A DNA stretch of 64,000 nt from Enterococcus florum (GTDB taxonomy: Bacteria; Bacillota; Bacilli; Lactobacillales; Enterococcaceae), in assembly GCF_004309355.1 (NCBI RefSeq), contig NZ_BJCC01000015.1, forward strand, positions 1 through 64,000, given 5' to 3'. Numbering within the stretch: the stretch's first letter is position 1; each line of letters opens with the position of its first letter. Made by a program: the position numbers and the translations under genes. Below are positions 18,133 through 27,081 of the stretch, one piece after another. The notes beneath the pieces are model-generated. The model was not told where the DNA came from. It made no database searches and saw only the letters and a list, made by a program, of their open reading frames with translations.

Positions 18133-18966
18133 CTAAAACTTGGCAATTTCACTGTAAAAATCAGACATCTTTTGCCGGTATTCAGTCGGGGTACAGCCGG
18201 AGATCTGTTTAAACGCTCGATTAAAATGCGAAACATCGTAATAAGCCATCTGTTCATAGACCTGACGGATTGTCATAGTCGGATTTTGCAGCAAGCGAAT
18301 TGCCTGATTAATTCGGACTAATCGTGAAAACACTTTGCTGCTCATTCCTAAATGTTCGTTAAACAACCGAGTCAGATGCCGCTCACTATAAAAAACTGTC
18401 TCTGAAAGCCGACTCAACGAAAGGACCCCTTGATGCTGAATGATCTGCTGCGTTGAAAACTGCAATTCCTTAGGAGAAGTGTTTGTTAAATATGTCAAAA
18501 AAAGCTGGTCCAATCCCTGCAACAGATTCTCGATCGTCTCCGATCGTTCCAAAAGCACCAGTATTTTCGCATTCAGTCGGTCATGCAGCAGGTCGAGATC
18601 CACCAGGTGATCGGCCAGCTCCTGTTGGTTGATGGTTATGAAGGCACCTAATCCGCCGGGTTGAAATTCTACAATCATGATCTGCTGGAAAGTGATCGCT
18701 TGGTCACCGACCAAAGCAGCCTTCGTTGCCGGTCCAAATACTTTGCCCTCAAACACCTGATCTCGCAAAGCAAAAACCAGCGTGGCGCAGCCATGCGGAA
18801 TGATCGTATAGCTTTCTGTCATGTGCGATTGATTTGGAAACGAAAGCGTGTAGTTGGAGATATAAGAGCCCAGCCTTGGATCCGGCCGGAGATACACACA
18901 CTCCGAATTTTGATAAAGCGCGCGTTGGTGATTGCTGTACGCACAAAGAGCAGTCTTTTCGATCAT
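18133..18966 (-). CDS. AraC-family transcriptional regulator
   Basis: The 277-residue protein has an N-terminal sensor region like DUF6597 (about 20-130) and a C-terminal double helix-turn-helix (about 165-265). The latter has the family signature around MAYYDVSHFNRAFKQISGCTP, broken by the turn before the final helix. The start follows AGAGGTGAG. The signal is unknown; the neighbouring VOC gene suggests a small toxic or stress metabolite. Confidence 0.9.
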   Translation of the reverse strand: MIEKTALCAYSNHQRALYQNSECVYLRPDPRLGSYISNYTLSFPNQSHMTESYTIIPHGCATLVFALRDQVFEGKVFGPATKAALVGDQAITFQQIMIVEFQPGGLGAFITINQQELADHLVDLDLLHDRLNAKILVLLERSETIENLLQGLDQLFLTYLTNTSPKELQFSTQQIIQHQGVLSLSRLSETVFYSERHLTRLFNEHLGMSSKVFSRLVRINQAIRLLQNPTMTIRQVYEQMAYYDVSHFNRAFKQISGCTPTEYRQKMSDFYSEIAKF

Positions 18967-19024
18967 CGTCTCACCTCTGCTTTATCATAACAACTTCATT
19001 AAAAGCTTGTCCAGCTCCTTTTAC

Positions 19025-19888
19025 TTATTGGTTCGTCAACTCCATCGCCAGTAACAGGGCTCCGATCAAACCGCTCTCGTTCGGCAGTTCCCAGCGAACA
19101 ATATATTCCTCTACGGACGGGACTTGAACATAGCCGTTGATCGCTTTTAAGAAGTGTCGGCGGATTTTTTGCAGCAGATGGTCTTGGTTCATCACTCCGC
19201 CGCCCAAAACGATTTTCTCTGGTCCTACAATCACCGTGTAAGCGACCAGTGCCTGCGCAAGATAATACGCCTGCAGCTCCCAGATCGGATCATCTGCCGT
19301 CAGCTGCTCCCCTTTTATGCCCGTCCGTGCTTCCAGTGAAGGTCCCGAGGCCAGCCCTTCCAGGCAATCCTGATGATACGGACAGCAGCCCTTGTAAGTA
19401 TCCTCTGGATGACGCTTTACAAAAAAATGGCCCATCTCCGGGTGGCTGATTCCTTGAAAAATCTGCCGATCCACGATTATCCCACCGCCGATCCCGGTAC
19501 CGACCGTTACATAGATGCAACTGCTGCAGCCCTGTGCGGCTCCCATTTTCAGCTCTCCGTAAGCGGCAGTATTCACGTCTGTCGTCCAATACATTGGAAT
19601 GGAGTAACGGCTCTTTAACGTTCCTAGTACATCAAAGTTCTCCCATCCCTTCTTCGGTGTCGATAAGACATACCCATACTTCGGCTGATCTGGCCGCACA
19701 CCGATCGGCCCAAATGATCCGATCCCGATCGCTGCCACGTGATATTGATCAAAAAAAGCAAAAACCTGCTTCAATGTTTCCTCCGGTGAAACCGTTGGAA
19801 AACTGATTTTTTCGATCATCTCCAGCTGTTCATTGGCGACGGCACACACGAATTTGGTTCCGCCAGCTTCGATTCCCCCTACTAACAT
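19025..19888 (-). CDS. ROK-family fructokinase
   Basis: The 288-residue kinase begins LVGGIEAGGTKFVCAV, the ROK phosphate-binding loop. It has the GTGIGGGI loop and a Cys/His zinc cluster (CCPYHQDC region) followed by EGLASGPSLEARTG. These place it with bacterial fructokinases (ScrK/GmuE type), which phosphorylate fructose with ATP. The start at 19888 follows AGGAGG. It lies downstream of the fructose-type PTS/aldolase operon but a terminator separates them, so it may be expressed separately or by readthrough. Confidence 0.9.
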   Translation of the reverse strand: MLVGGIEAGGTKFVCAVANEQLEMIEKISFPTVSPEETLKQVFAFFDQYHVAAIGIGSFGPIGVRPDQPKYGYVLSTPKKGWENFDVLGTLKSRYSIPMYWTTDVNTAAYGELKMGAAQGCSSCIYVTVGTGIGGGIIVDRQIFQGISHPEMGHFFVKRHPEDTYKGCCPYHQDCLEGLASGPSLEARTGIKGEQLTADDPIWELQAYYLAQALVAYTVIVGPEKIVLGGGVMNQDHLLQKIRRHFLKAINGYVQVPSVEEYIVRWELPNESGLIGALLLAMELTNQ

Positions 19889-19912
19889 GCTGCTTCCTCC
19901 TCTTCTCGATAT

Positions 19913-19944
19913 AAAAAAAGCCAAAGGTCTCCCTCTGGCTTTTT
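19913..19944 (-). terminator. intrinsic terminator after the PTS/aldolase operon
   Basis: AAAAAGCCAAAGG pairs with CCTCTGGCTTTTT around a TCTC loop, with a T-run on the minus strand. It lies between the last aldolase gene and the fructokinase gene. Confidence 0.8.
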
Positions 19945-19949
19945 GGTTG

Positions 19950-20849
19950 TTACGCTTGCTCCTGTCTCCAAGGCTGCACGTTTTTGTCCCGGTAGACTTT
20001 GGCTTGGCCGATGGAATTGAACAGCTCCATTTTTTGCTTCACTACCGCTTTGGCGGCATCGATACACTCTGGATAAATCGCATTGGCATCCCACAGCTCG
20101 GTAGTGGAAAGAATCTCCCGGCATTTTTTGTAGAAGGCATATTTATAATCCGAAGAAATATTGACCTTTTGGATCCCGATCTGAACCGCTCTTGCGATTT
20201 CCTCATCCGGATTCGCGGAACCGCCATGCAGCACCAGCGGAATATCTACCCGACTCTTGATGTCTTCCAGTACATCCATTCGCAATTGCGGTTTGATGTT
20301 TTTCGGGTAGATTCCATGAGCCGTTCCGATTGCGACGGCCAACGTGTCGATCCCGGTCTTCTCAATGAACTCTTCTGCATCCTCCGGTTTCGTGTAGATT
20401 ACTTCGGAGACGCCGCCTTCGATGGTAGTTCCAGTGTTGCCAATGGTTCCTAACTCCCCTTCGACAGAGACTCCGATCTTGTGGCAAACCTCCACAACTT
20501 CCTTCGTGATGGCGATATTTTCTTCAAATGGCAGCAGCGATCCGTCGATCATGACTGAGCTGAAGCCGCAATGGATCGCCCGCATGATGCTGCCTAGATT
20601 GTCACCGTGGTCCATATGGATGACAAATGGGACCGAACTGTTTTTTGCTCGGGAGACTGCATATTGGAAAAACTCATCTTTGGTAAAATCCAATTCTGTC
20701 GGATGGACGGCAATGATCGCAGGAGCATCATTTTCTTCGGCTGCTTCAATGACGACCCTTAAAAAGTTGCTGTCAGCGACGTTAAAGGCTCCAACGGCAA
20801 ATTTTTCCTCTTTGGCGATTTCCAACATTTGATTCATATTGATTAACAT
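19950..20849 (-). CDS. class II ketose-bisphosphate aldolase (second of a pair)
   Basis: The 299-residue zinc aldolase has the class II pattern: VIHMDHGDN (zinc His near residue 80), VEGELGTIGN and VLHGGSANP (near 212). It would cleave a ketose (bis)phosphate to dihydroxyacetone phosphate plus an aldehyde. It is similar to, but distinct from, the aldolase encoded just upstream (15 bp gap). Two tandem class II aldolases with a fructose-type PTS and no 1-phosphofructokinase gene suggest the pair acts on an unusual ketose phosphate. True fructose-1,6-bisphosphate aldolase duty is less likely. Confidence 0.88.
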   Translation of the reverse strand: MLINMNQMLEIAKEEKFAVGAFNVADSNFLRVVIEAAEENDAPAIIAVHPTELDFTKDEFFQYAVSRAKNSSVPFVIHMDHGDNLGSIMRAIHCGFSSVMIDGSLLPFEENIAITKEVVEVCHKIGVSVEGELGTIGNTGTTIEGGVSEVIYTKPEDAEEFIEKTGIDTLAVAIGTAHGIYPKNIKPQLRMDVLEDIKSRVDIPLVLHGGSANPDEEIARAVQIGIQKVNISSDYKYAFYKKCREILSTTELWDANAIYPECIDAAKAVVKQKMELFNSIGQAKVYRDKNVQPWRQEQA

Positions 20850-20864
20850 TTGACTTAGACTCCT

Positions 20865-21719
20865 CTATAGTGATTTATTTTTAGAACCCGAAAGCTCTAT
20901 ATACTGTTTGACGACTGCTTTTCCGGCTGCCATCGTGTGATGGATCAAGGTCGGATAATCTACCTCCGGATCGGCGGCCAACTGCTCTCTGACATCCTGC
21001 AGCTGTGCTTTCATGAAGTCGGAACCAACATTGATTTTGTTGATGCCTAATTCAATCGATCGCAAAATATTCTCAGTCCCTGCACCTGACCCACCGTGGA
21101 GCACCAAAGGCAGATCAGTGGCCGCTTTGATTTTTTCAACGATGTCAAAACGAAACTCCGGCACGTAGCCCTCAGGATAATTGCCGTGGCTCGACCCGTA
21201 AGACAGCGCCAGACAATCCACCCCGGTTTCCTGAATGAATTGGATCGCATCGTCTGGGTCGGTGTACATGTCATCGTTGGTAAAATGATCGCCTGCTACG
21301 GCCCCCATGTCGCCGACCTCGGCTTCAACACTGGCATTATAAACCTGCGCCAGTTCTACCATCGCCTTGGTGATCCGAATATTTTCCTCCAGCGGATACA
21401 TGGAAGCATCCATCATGACACTGGAAAAGCCCTCATGCAGACACTGTTTGACGAAAGCTTGGTCTTGGCCGTGATCTAAATTGATCGCGACCTCGACTTT
21501 GGCATTGTTGGCCATCCGAATGATCGGCTGAGTCAAATAGCGGTGATCCAAATGTTCCTTTAAATGGTCCTGCAGCAAGTCAACGATGATCGGTGCGTGC
21601 AGCTCTTCAGCGGCTTCGATTACCGCCTTGGCTGTTTCCAAATTGAAGCAATTAATCGCCATCACTGCATACTTTTCTTGATTGGCTTTTTGCAGCATTT
21701 CTCTCATTGAGACATACAT
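20865..21719 (-). CDS. class II ketose-bisphosphate aldolase (first of a pair)
   Basis: The 284-residue protein shows the class II signature: AINLDHGQD (zinc His), VEAEVGDMGA and VLHGGSGAG followed by GINKINVGSD (phosphate-binding). It sits 16 bp downstream of the PTS IIC gene in one operon. It resembles GatY/KbaY/FbaA-type enzymes. The pair could be isoenzymes or a catalytic and a helper subunit, by analogy with tagatose-bisphosphate aldolases. That is inference. Confidence 0.88.
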   Translation of the reverse strand: MYVSMREMLQKANQEKYAVMAINCFNLETAKAVIEAAEELHAPIIVDLLQDHLKEHLDHRYLTQPIIRMANNAKVEVAINLDHGQDQAFVKQCLHEGFSSVMMDASMYPLEENIRITKAMVELAQVYNASVEAEVGDMGAVAGDHFTNDDMYTDPDDAIQFIQETGVDCLALSYGSSHGNYPEGYVPEFRFDIVEKIKAATDLPLVLHGGSGAGTENILRSIELGINKINVGSDFMKAQLQDVREQLAADPEVDYPTLIHHTMAAGKAVVKQYIELSGSKNKSL

Positions 21720-21735
21720 GTGTTTAAATCCCTTC

Positions 21736-22818
21736 TTAGCTTAATTTGATCGAAGAAAAATCGACATCTTCCTCTTCTTCATCAACGACTGGTGCTTCGA
21801 CTGGTTCTTTCTTCAGAACAAACAACAGAACACCAGTAATTACTGAGCCGATTAATAAAGCCAGAGTGAATTTCAATGGGTCGGTCATAGCTGGAATAAT
21901 GAAGACGCCGCCCGACGGAACTGGTGATCCCACACCCCAGCTCATGCTCAGACCTCCACCAATAGCAGCCCCAGCAACACAAGAAACAATTACACGTAAT
22001 GGATCCACCGCCGCAATCGGAATCACGCCTTCTGTGATCATACATAAGCCCATTGGGAAAGCAATTTTGATGTTGTCTTGTTCTTCTTTTGAAAACTTAG
22101 GCTTGCGGAAGACCCGAGACAAAATCCAAGAAATTGTTACGCCAAATGGTGGTACCATCGAAGCTAGAACCTTCACCGCTTCTGGTTCTTGAATACCTTC
22201 CAGCAACATGCCATCTGCAAACAAGGAAGCCACTTTATTGACTGGACCACCAAAGTCAAAGGCCGCCATTCCGCCCACAATCGAGCCGAACAAGAATTTA
22301 CCAGAGCCCTGCAAACCAACCAAGAATTCTGTCAACGCTTCTGTTGCCCAAACGATCGGTACACCAATCACGAAGAACATCAATAACCCGATAATTAAAG
22401 TAGATAATAGCGGAACAATCATCATTGGCATCAAGCCCTGTGCCCAGGCCGGTACCTTTAAATTTTTGACTAAAAATAAGACGAAGAACCCAACCAGATA
22501 ACCGCCCAGCATGCCGCCTAAGAAACCAGCACCGATGGAATTAGCGATCAGTCCCATGAACAACCCCGGTCCGATCCCGGGACGGTCGGCGATCGAATAA
22601 GCGATCACACCAGCGATTACGGGTGCTAAAAGCCCCATTCCCAAAACACCCAGCGAGACTAAAGCATCCGGCACAGAATAGGCTGCCTTGTAATCCTCGA
22701 TCACGGCTCCACCCGTCAAATTTCCGATGGCGATCAATAATCCCGCTGTAACAACCACTGGCAGCATGTAGGAAATCGCCGTCAGTGCATGCTTTTTGAG
22801 CTGTAGTTTTTTCATCAT
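21736..22818 (-). CDS. PTS system, fructose-family IIC component
   Basis: The 360-residue polytopic protein has about nine membrane segments and fructose-type IIC landmarks such as the start MMKKLQLKKHALTAISYMLP, FGGPVNKVA and ITEGVIPIAA. It transports and helps phosphorylate a sugar, in partnership with the IIA and IIB genes upstream. A short acidic tail ends the protein (EEEEDVDFSS). Fructose is the default family assignment, but the substrate is unproven. Confidence 0.92.
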   Translation of the reverse strand: MMKKLQLKKHALTAISYMLPVVVTAGLLIAIGNLTGGAVIEDYKAAYSVPDALVSLGVLGMGLLAPVIAGVIAYSIADRPGIGPGLFMGLIANSIGAGFLGGMLGGYLVGFFVLFLVKNLKVPAWAQGLMPMMIVPLLSTLIIGLLMFFVIGVPIVWATEALTEFLVGLQGSGKFLFGSIVGGMAAFDFGGPVNKVASLFADGMLLEGIQEPEAVKVLASMVPPFGVTISWILSRVFRKPKFSKEEQDNIKIAFPMGLCMITEGVIPIAAVDPLRVIVSCVAGAAIGGGLSMSWGVGSPVPSGGVFIIPAMTDPLKFTLALLIGSVITGVLLFVLKKEPVEAPVVDEEEEDVDFSSIKLS

Positions 22819-22840
22819 TTCTTTTCATCCCCTTTTATTT

Positions 22841-23155
22841 TTATGCTTTCCTTACTTCCTCTTCAATCTTGTTGATCAAGCCTTTGGGTGCTTTGATCAC
22901 CATACTCGTTGGGATTTCAACGATTTTTTTGCCTTTGAAGCGGTCCTTTCCTCCGATCTTGATGTCCGCGGCAATGATCACCACATCAGCTGCCTTGATG
23001 TCTTCTGGTGTCAGTTCATTTTCGGTCCCGATCGTCCCCTGGGTTTCAATATGGACCTCGTGTCCCAAGCTTTTGGCGGCGGTCTCCAATTTCTGTTTGG
23101 CAATGTACGTATGGGCAATGCCTGACGTACATGCGGCTACTCCAACGATCTTCAT
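22841..23155 (-). CDS. PTS system, fructose-family IIB component
   Basis: This 104-residue cytoplasmic protein starts MKIVGVAACTSGIAHTYIA. The cysteine at position 9 is the phosphorylated residue of fructose-type IIB domains. It accepts phosphate from IIA and passes it to the sugar bound by IIC. Start follows GAGGAGG. A small gap with no feature separates it from the IIA gene. Confidence 0.94.
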   Translation of the reverse strand: MKIVGVAACTSGIAHTYIAKQKLETAAKSLGHEVHIETQGTIGTENELTPEDIKAADVVIIAADIKIGGKDRFKGKKIVEIPTSMVIKAPKGLINKIEEEVRKA

Positions 23156-23226
23156 GTCTGTCTCCTCCTCTTGTTCTTGCTTTTTCTAAAATCGGTGAGT
23201 CACCGATCTTGATGGCGGTTTTTTTA

Positions 23227-23712
23227 CTATTCAGTTGGTTCCTTAGACAGCAGTTCCAACATTTCTGCCTTGGTTTGCGCGGTGACCAGATGTTCGATGA
23301 ATGCTTCATCTGCCAACAGCATCGCGACCTTTTGTAAAAGCTTAATGTGCATCGTGTTGGCATCTGTGTTGCGGACTGCAAACAAAATAATGACTTGAAC
23401 GGGTTCGTCATCTAGTGATTCCCATTCGATCGGCTGTTTGGTTTTACCGACAACCAGCGAAGTTTGGCTGACACTGTCGGACTTGCCGTGAGGAATGGCA
23501 ATCCCGTTGCCGATGCCAGTCATGCCTTCACTTTCTCGCTGGAACACATCTTGGGCAAAGCCGTTTATATCGGTGACGATGCCTTTTTCAGCCAACAGCT
23601 TGGTTAATTCAACGATCGCTGCTTCTTTTGTCTCAGCGTCCATTTCCAGTGTGATTAACTCTTCTGTGATCACATCTGCGATACTAAAATCTTCCATCAT
23701 GTGCTTTGTCAT
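23227..23712 (-). CDS. PTS system, fructose-family IIA component
   Basis: The 161-residue PTS_EIIA_2 protein carries the phospho-histidine motif GIAIPHGKS (about residue 80). It receives phosphate from HPr. It follows the regulator gene with a 1-bp overlap, so the regulator and PTS are one transcript. AGGAGAG precedes the ATG at 23712. Confidence 0.94.
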   Translation of the reverse strand: MTKHMMEDFSIADVITEELITLEMDAETKEAAIVELTKLLAEKGIVTDINGFAQDVFQRESEGMTGIGNGIAIPHGKSDSVSQTSLVVGKTKQPIEWESLDDEPVQVIILFAVRNTDANTMHIKLLQKVAMLLADEAFIEHLVTAQTKAEMLELLSKEPTE

Positions 23713-25184
23713 TATTCAATCTCTCCTAACATTTGCTTCACTCTTTTTTCATCTTGCTTGGTAAACATCGAATTCACTAAGATCGATGGCACCTGCAGCT
23801 CGGTATTCAAATGGACCGTGGTCAAAATCAGATCGATGTTTTGGTACTGCTCTGCTCGTTTTTGGTATTGGCGGGACGACAGAACATCGACGATCTCTAA
23901 TTCTGGAAAAGCCTTGCGAACTTTTACCTTCAACAGCTCCGAGGTGCCGACCCCGCTGCTGCACATGATCAGGACGCGTTTTTTCGCATCGATCATCTCC
24001 TTATATTTCACAAAATAAAGGGTCAAAAATCCAATCTCGTCCTCCGATATTGGATTGACCTGAAAGACCTCCTGAACTTCTTGGCTGACCTGCTGAACCT
24101 GATTGAAGATTTCTGCATATTCCAACTTGATGTCGCCTAGCAAATCGTTTTTAACGATGATCTCGTTTTTCAAGCGGTACAGCATCGGTTCAACGTGCTC
24201 ATACAGATCCTGCTGGTTCGGCTGCTGATCGATCTGAATGCCCATCAGTTCGCTCATACGCTTCGAAAAATAGTCGGTCATGTTCAAGGCCGTCTGTGAT
24301 TTCGGTGCCAACTTGATCTGATCATGTTCGATCCGCGAGGAAATTAGGTACTGAAACAGGTAAAAGGTCTCGCTCTCTGGCAGCAAAAGATTCAGGTAAT
24401 CGTTCATTTTACTGATCACCTTTTCTGACAGACGATACAATTCGTGGTAGCGATTGATCAGCTTCTTTTCTTCCTCGTCCAACTGCTCAAAAGGCTGATC
24501 TTCCCGTATCTCCCCTTCGCGTACCCGCTTGATCAAAATATAAATATGGGAAAAAATATTCATGTTGTATGGATACACGATCCCGCTTCCCAGCTGATTC
24601 TCAATAAATTCCAACAAGGACGTAATAAAATTGATGTCGTAGGCACTAATTTTGTGTTTTTGCGTGGTAAAATCCGCATCCCACAACGTATTAGTGCTCA
24701 ACAGTCCATTGACCACTTTGCGGATGGCCTTCTCATTTCCCTCCACCGCGATCCGCTGATCCTTTTTGACCAGCTTCAGCCGATACTCGGATAAGAAATC
24801 AGCGATGCGGGTCAGGTCGCTGCTGATCACGGTATCGCTCAAATAATACGGTGAGAACAACTCTTGGATCAGCACCTTGCGCGGTGATTTAAACAACAAA
24901 GCTAGCAAGATCGCATTTCGACGTTCTCGTGGGCCTTGGCTAGTTTCATCCTGGCGTTTTTGGACACTTTCGCTCAAATACTTGTCATAATCCAAACGAA
25001 AGCCTTTGCCAACTTCGGCAACGATGATCTCGCCCTGATCCGAAGCTTCATTGATTTTCTTGATGGTTCGATAAATCGTTTTGGTCGAAACATTGGCAAA
25101 TTCAGCTAGCTCTTGACCGGTCAAGGTCATCCCGTGCTTGATAAACAACTCAATCAATTGTGTTTCTCGTTTACTTAGCTGCAT
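23712..25184 (-). CDS. PRD-domain transcriptional regulator (BglG/MtlR-type) of the fructose-family PTS
   Basis: The 490-residue protein has an N-terminal helix-turn-helix (about 1-60), two PTS regulation domains (about 170-370) and a C-terminal IIB-like domain with MCSSGVGTSELL (near residue 405). There is no clear C-terminal IIA domain. Such regulators are switched by PTS phosphorylation of PRD histidines and of the IIB cysteine. The start at 25184 follows AAGGAGG; the in-frame upstream codon at 25250 is rejected. It heads the operon, and a cre site lies 84 bp upstream. Confidence 0.9.
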   Translation of the reverse strand: MQLSKRETQLIELFIKHGMTLTGQELAEFANVSTKTIYRTIKKINEASDQGEIIVAEVGKGFRLDYDKYLSESVQKRQDETSQGPRERRNAILLALLFKSPRKVLIQELFSPYYLSDTVISSDLTRIADFLSEYRLKLVKKDQRIAVEGNEKAIRKVVNGLLSTNTLWDADFTTQKHKISAYDINFITSLLEFIENQLGSGIVYPYNMNIFSHIYILIKRVREGEIREDQPFEQLDEEEKKLINRYHELYRLSEKVISKMNDYLNLLLPESETFYLFQYLISSRIEHDQIKLAPKSQTALNMTDYFSKRMSELMGIQIDQQPNQQDLYEHVEPMLYRLKNEIIVKNDLLGDIKLEYAEIFNQVQQVSQEVQEVFQVNPISEDEIGFLTLYFVKYKEMIDAKKRVLIMCSSGVGTSELLKVKVRKAFPELEIVDVLSSRQYQKRAEQYQNIDLILTTVHLNTELQVPSILVNSMFTKQDEKRVKQMLGEIE

Positions 25185-25267
25185 TTTGTCAACCTCCTTG
25201 TCTATTACTATAATTTCTTTCTGTTCTCGTAACCGTTTTCCTGTGTCCATTTAAGTGGACACAAAAC

Positions 25268-25281
25268 AGAAATCGCTTACA
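25268..25281 (-). promoter_or_regulatory. cre site upstream of the PTS operon
   Basis: On the minus strand TGTAAGCGATTTCT fits the consensus TGWAANCGNTNWCA at 13 of 14 positions. It lies 84 bp before the regulator start, suggesting CcpA carbon-catabolite control of the whole operon. Confidence 0.65.
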
Positions 25282-25459
25282 AACGATTGATTGAAGTCGT
25301 GAGCTTAACCGTACCTTGAAGTTGAAGACCAAGTCAATCACAGAAAGGTTTTCAGGCGGTGATGTCAAACTGTAACCTCGAAGAAATTTTCGACTTTTTT
25401 TCCACAAAAAAGAACATTCGGACACAAAAAAAAGACGTGCGTAAAAATCCACACATCTC

Positions 25460-26197
25460 CTATTTCAATAACCAACCGCCATCCACAGGCAAAACGACAC
25501 CCTGTAGATAACTGGCTGCTTCACTGGCCAAAAATAGGGTGGCCGCCGCGACCTCCTGCGGTTCTGCCCAACGATTCAGCGGGGTCTCCTTGGCGACCCA
25601 TTCAGCCATCGAGGCATCCCCGGCAAAATCCGCAGCGTTCATTGGTGTCTTGATCGCTCCCGGTGCCAGCGCATTCACCCGAATGCCTTCTGCTGCATAG
25701 TCCAAAGCCAACTGCTTGGTATAGCCGACCACCGCATGTTTGGCCATCGTATAAGCAGCACCGCCTCCACCCGCAATCAAGCCGGCAATCGAGGCCATGT
25801 TGATAATGACCCCAGATTTCCGCTCCAGCATGTGCGGCAAAAATACATTGGTCAGGCGAAAAATGCTGGTGACATTCGTTTGAAAAATTTTCATCCACAG
25901 CTCTTCAGTTGTGGATAACGTGGGCAGATAATCATCCAGAATACCTGCCGTATTAATCAAGATATCCACATGAGGATATCTTGCTAAAATGGCCGCTCCC
26001 ACTTCAGCCACCTGTGAATAGTCACTCAGATCCACTTGGTATGGGATGAACCGTTCTTTTGCTGTCATCGGCTGTTGATCGAGTCCGATCACCGTCGCCT
26101 TCTGGGTTAAAAAAGCTTCCGCTTGTGCTTGGCCGATACCGGAAGCAGCACCTGAAACCACTACGGTTTTCCCGGAAAATTCTGAATACTCGATCAC
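25460..26197 (-). CDS. short-chain dehydrogenase/reductase (SDR)
   Basis: The 245-residue classical SDR has the NAD(P)-binding motif SGAASGIGQAQ (N-terminal), NTAGIL, catalytic Ser, and the YTMAKHAVVGYTKQ segment with Tyr and Lys. The substrate is not evident; the closest general types are 3-oxoacyl-ACP reductase and DhbA-like enzymes. GTG 26197 overlaps the TGA of the DUF2829 gene and has GGAAG before it. The TTG at 26212 lies inside that gene. Three genes (DUF1054, DUF2829, SDR) overlap end to end. Confidence 0.85.
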   Translation of the reverse strand: MIEYSEFSGKTVVVSGAASGIGQAQAEAFLTQKATVIGLDQQPMTAKERFIPYQVDLSDYSQVAEVGAAILARYPHVDILINTAGILDDYLPTLSTTEELWMKIFQTNVTSIFRLTNVFLPHMLERKSGVIINMASIAGLIAGGGGAAYTMAKHAVVGYTKQLALDYAAEGIRVNALAPGAIKTPMNAADFAGDASMAEWVAKETPLNRWAEPQEVAAATLFLASEAASYLQGVVLPVDGGWLLK

Positions 26198-26415
26198 TCT
26201 ACCAGCTTCCAATCATCGGCCAAAATGTCGCAAACCGTTGGGGCAAAGCTGGAAAAACCTTCGTCGGATGTTTTGATCAAAAAGTACGGCGTAACCGGCG
26301 CATCCTGATAGACCTCTCCCTCAACCAGAGTCACGTACAGCTCAAAACCGCCCCAGCCTTCACGAATGATCTTTGCACCTTTCTTTAATTCGGGTAAAAT
26401 TGCTTCAAATGTCAT
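26194..26415 (-). CDS. DUF2829 protein, Tad2-like domain
   Basis: The 73-residue protein has the DUF2829 pattern: MTFEAILPELKKGAKI, REGWGG, PYFLIKTSDEG and a terminal DILADDW. This family includes phage Tad2, which captures the signalling nucleotide of the Thoeris defence system. Many cellular members have no assigned role. The start at 26415 is fixed by AGGAGG and by a 4-bp overlap with the DUF1054 gene; a longer reading from 26508 lies inside that gene. No phage genes surround it. Function here is unknown. Confidence 0.75.
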   Translation of the reverse strand: MTFEAILPELKKGAKIIREGWGGFELYVTLVEGEVYQDAPVTPYFLIKTSDEGFSSFAPTVCDILADDWKLVE

Positions 26416-27026
26416 TGTCCTGCCTCCTGAATAATGGTTTGATAGAGCGGCATCAACTGCTGATAGGTTTCCAGCATGTACGCCTTGGCCTCTTCCGGTT
26501 TTTCCCACAATGGACTGTCCTTGAGAATGATCCGGCCAATTTGAAACTCGCCTTTTTTCACATCACGAAATCTTATCAACAGCTTTTCCACAGCTTCTGG
26601 GGAAAAATCCTCCACCGTCTCCTTCGTGTGATCTCCAGACAACTTAAAATCTGGGGATAACGTAGTGAACACTTCTGGCTGGTCCAGCATTTTCTGAGCG
26701 ATGGCCTTTTCGTTTTTCGGCTGATCAATGCAGGACAGCCACATGAACACGTAATCCGGCCAGATACCCAGCTGAAAATGCGGCTCCATCTTGTACCCGC
26801 GCTTTTTGCGGCTCAAAGCAGACCACGTATTTTCAGGAGCATGGGTAGTCCGTCGGCGGTGCTGAGCGATATGGATAAAGAACTCATCCGCCACCATTTT
26901 GGATAACTCTGCACTGAAATACTCATTCAGCGCTTGAAACACTGGCTGGATCTCTGACCGAATGGCTGCCATCCGATCATCCAAACCTGCGATCTTGAAC
27001 ACTTCAAAACTTGATTCATTAAACAC
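26412..27026 (-). CDS. DUF1054 (YktB/UPF0637) family protein
   Basis: The 204-residue soluble protein matches YktB-type proteins through its start (FNESSFEVFKIAGLDDRM), the RRRTTHAPENTWSALS region and GYKMEPHFQLGIW. The family is widespread in Bacilli and of unknown function. It is the first gene of the coupled trio with the Tad2-like and SDR genes. Confidence 0.85.
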   Translation of the reverse strand: MFNESSFEVFKIAGLDDRMAAIRSEIQPVFQALNEYFSAELSKMVADEFFIHIAQHRRRTTHAPENTWSALSRKKRGYKMEPHFQLGIWPDYVFMWLSCIDQPKNEKAIAQKMLDQPEVFTTLSPDFKLSGDHTKETVEDFSPEAVEKLLIRFRDVKKGEFQIGRIILKDSPLWEKPEEAKAYMLETYQQLMPLYQTIIQEAGQ

Positions 27027-27081
27027 GTTTGGTTCCTCCTGTTAAAAATTCTATCGTTTTTTCTCGTATACCCGCTCTGGT

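Noticed and set aside
26194-26415. Prophage remnant suggested by the Tad2-like gene
   Set aside because: No integrase, structural or lysis genes are nearby, and the gene is translationally coupled to ordinary chromosomal genes.
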